Shown here piece after piece: positions 7,781 through 8,940 of a DNA stretch of 8,940 nucleotides. Under the pieces are notes generated by a model. The model saw nothing but the letters and a program-made list of their open reading frames with translations. It was not told the origin of the DNA and searched no databases. Origin of the DNA: Promethearchaeota archaeon (lineage in GTDB: Archaea > Asgardarchaeota > Lokiarchaeia > Sigynarchaeales > SOKP01); contig WJKD01000015.1 in the NCBI GenBank assembly GCA_014729315.1, forward strand, positions 1 to 8,940. Reading direction: 5' to 3'. Positions within the stretch are counted from its first letter, which is position 1, and each line of letters starts with the position of its first letter. A program made the position numbers and the translations under genes.

Positions 7781-8940
7781 ATGATAAAAATTGTCAATAC
7801 AATAGAAGAGTTGTTCTCATCAATTGAAAAAGATAAAATAAGCAACTCACCAACTGATAAACGATATCCTATACGTTTAATTTTTGTCAACAGCTTTCGC
7901 ATTTTTAATTCTATTATTAAGTATCTGAATAAACAGACTAAATTAATAGAACTATCTTCATTTTTGCCCCATAATGATGGATGGATTACACCTGATAAGT
8001 TAATTCGAGAAATGCGGAAAGTTAACTCTACAGCATTAATTGTTCCTTTCTCTGAAGTCCTTCGTTTTACAAAACCAGATATTTTTAATTCCATATTAGT
8101 TTCTTTGTTTGAGATTGAAAATTCTCAAGATAATTTAGATAATCGAATTTACATTCCTATGCTTGGATTGTGGGAGCGATTTGAAAAGGAATTTTATGAA
8201 AAGTTTCATCGTAAGAGTGAATGGGCAACTATTTGGAGAATTCAGGAACAATTAGAAAAGCAAGTGATAATTTATCAAATTAATTTTCCAATTAAGACTA
8301 ATAGAACTTTCTTGAAGACTTCATCTGATTGGCTTAATTTATGGAAATGTAACAAAATAGATTATTTAATTAGTCGCTCAAAATCGCTTGGCTATTTATA
8401 TGAAAACTTTCTACCTGATACAATCTTTAAAATGGAAGAACTTCCTGATCATAAAGCTTTCATTGAATCGATTTTAGAAATAAGAATACCCATTCAATAC
8501 TCTGACAAAGAAATCGAATATTGGAAAAATATTTCCATAGAATTAGAATCGAAAATTAAACATGATAAATACATAACTTTTGAATCTTACATATCTAAAT
8601 ATTTCAATATTAAAAGCATTTTTGAGTTGAACACAATAGAAATATTAAAAATATATTTAGACAATTCAACGAAATATAGCAGGTGGTTATTAAAATCATG
8701 GATTCTTTCCAGTTTTAAATACAAGAAGAGTTATTTATATCAAATAATTTCAGATACAAATAGCTTTACAAACGATGAAGTCATTCGTATTATATGGTTT
8801 AATATTTTTAAAGATAGAAATTATAGCAAAGATAATTTCAAAGAAAGAAAAGAAATGATCACGATTTTACATGCTCAATCATCATTTTCTTATTCTTCAA
8901 TTGAATCGGAACTTTCTGTTAAATTAAAAAATATAAAAAA
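7781..8940 (+). CDS. pglZ: BREX type 4 PglZ-like protein, N-terminal part, cut off by window edge
   Basis: An uninterrupted frame runs from ATG 7781 to the right edge, giving 386 residues with no stop. I checked the whole stretch codon by codon. An earlier ATG at 7770 closes after four codons, so 7781 is the start; only a weak GAGAG precedes it. The N-terminus has R-L-I-F-V-N-S-F at about 32-39 followed by an alpha/beta region with I-E-L-S-S-F-L and later T-A-L-I-V-P-F-S-E-V-L-R-F. This resembles the N-terminal part of PglZ proteins from BREX type 4 loci, as far as I can judge from memory. The rest of the visible part is helical and rich in aromatic and charged residues. The alkaline-phosphatase-fold domain that defines PglZ, with its metal-binding aspartates and histidines, would lie beyond the window, so the call leans on position directly after brxC (15-base gap) as much as on sequence. 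Codon use (AAA, ATT, TTA) matches brxC. Confidence 0.6.
   Translation, partial: MIKIVNTIEELFSSIEKDKISNSPTDKRYPIRLIFVNSFRIFNSIIKYLNKQTKLIELSSFLPHNDGWITPDKLIREMRKVNSTALIVPFSEVLRFTKPDIFNSILVSLFEIENSQDNLDNRIYIPMLGLWERFEKEFYEKFHRKSEWATIWRIQEQLEKQVIIYQINFPIKTNRTFLKTSSDWLNLWKCNKIDYLISRSKSLGYLYENFLPDTIFKMEELPDHKAFIESILEIRIPIQYSDKEIEYWKNISIELESKIKHDKYITFESYISKYFNIKSIFELNTIEILKIYLDNSTKYSRWLLKSWILSSFKYKKSYLYQIISDTNSFTNDEVIRIIWFNIFKDRNYSKDNFKERKEMITILHAQSSFSYSSIESELSVKLKNIK

Noticed and set aside
7768..8094. 108-residue minus-strand open frame after the ATPase gene
   Set aside because: It overlaps the clean plus-strand PglZ-like frame that starts at 7781 and runs to the window edge; the minus-strand peptide looks like a complement shadow.

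Overview
The window is AT-rich and falls into two parts that meet head to head near position 2440-2490. The left part (1 to about 2440) is read from the minus strand. It holds the first 134 residues of an AbrB/PhoU-like regulator of a kind known mainly from archaea, and a Type IIG/TaqI-like N6-adenine DNA methyltransferase that lacks its N-terminus. The right part (about 2480-8940) is read from the plus strand. It is a compact operon that I assign to a type 4 BREX phage-defence system: a PAPS-reductase/ferredoxin/DUF4007 protein (BrxP-like, N-terminus missing), a large P-loop ATPase (BrxC/PglY-like, 1203 aa), and the first 386 residues of a PglZ-like protein that runs off the window. BrxL, which would complete the set, would lie beyond the right edge.

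Organism: the regulator, with no Shine-Dalgarno before its start and TATA-like boxes upstream, points to an AT-rich archaeon for the left part. The right part could be bacterial or archaeal; brxC has a good GGAG ribosome binding site. In small samples that I counted by eye, codon preference differs between the halves: AAG and ATC on the left, AAA and ATT on the right. The two parts may therefore come from different genomes.

The most important oddity is the junction. The recognisable homology of both divergent genes begins abruptly on either side of a short A/T-only-like stretch. In both reading frames the conserved domains extend upstream of the first ATG, GTG or TTG. The methyltransferase has SAM-binding motif I upstream of its first possible start, and the BrxP-like protein has a conserved PAPS-reductase block upstream of its first possible start while its PP-loop is absent. 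This is best explained by a deletion/inversion breakpoint or by an assembly or amplification chimera, not by two intact divergent genes.

How the genes work together: in BREX type 4 the PAPS-reductase protein replaces the methyltransferase of other BREX types and acts with BrxC (ATPase), PglZ (phosphatase-fold protein) and BrxL. The BrxC here also carries a PKD-like beta-sandwich near its C-terminus, which is unusual in a cytoplasmic ATPase. Whether the neighbouring adenine methyltransferase has anything to do with this system is doubtful because of the junction.
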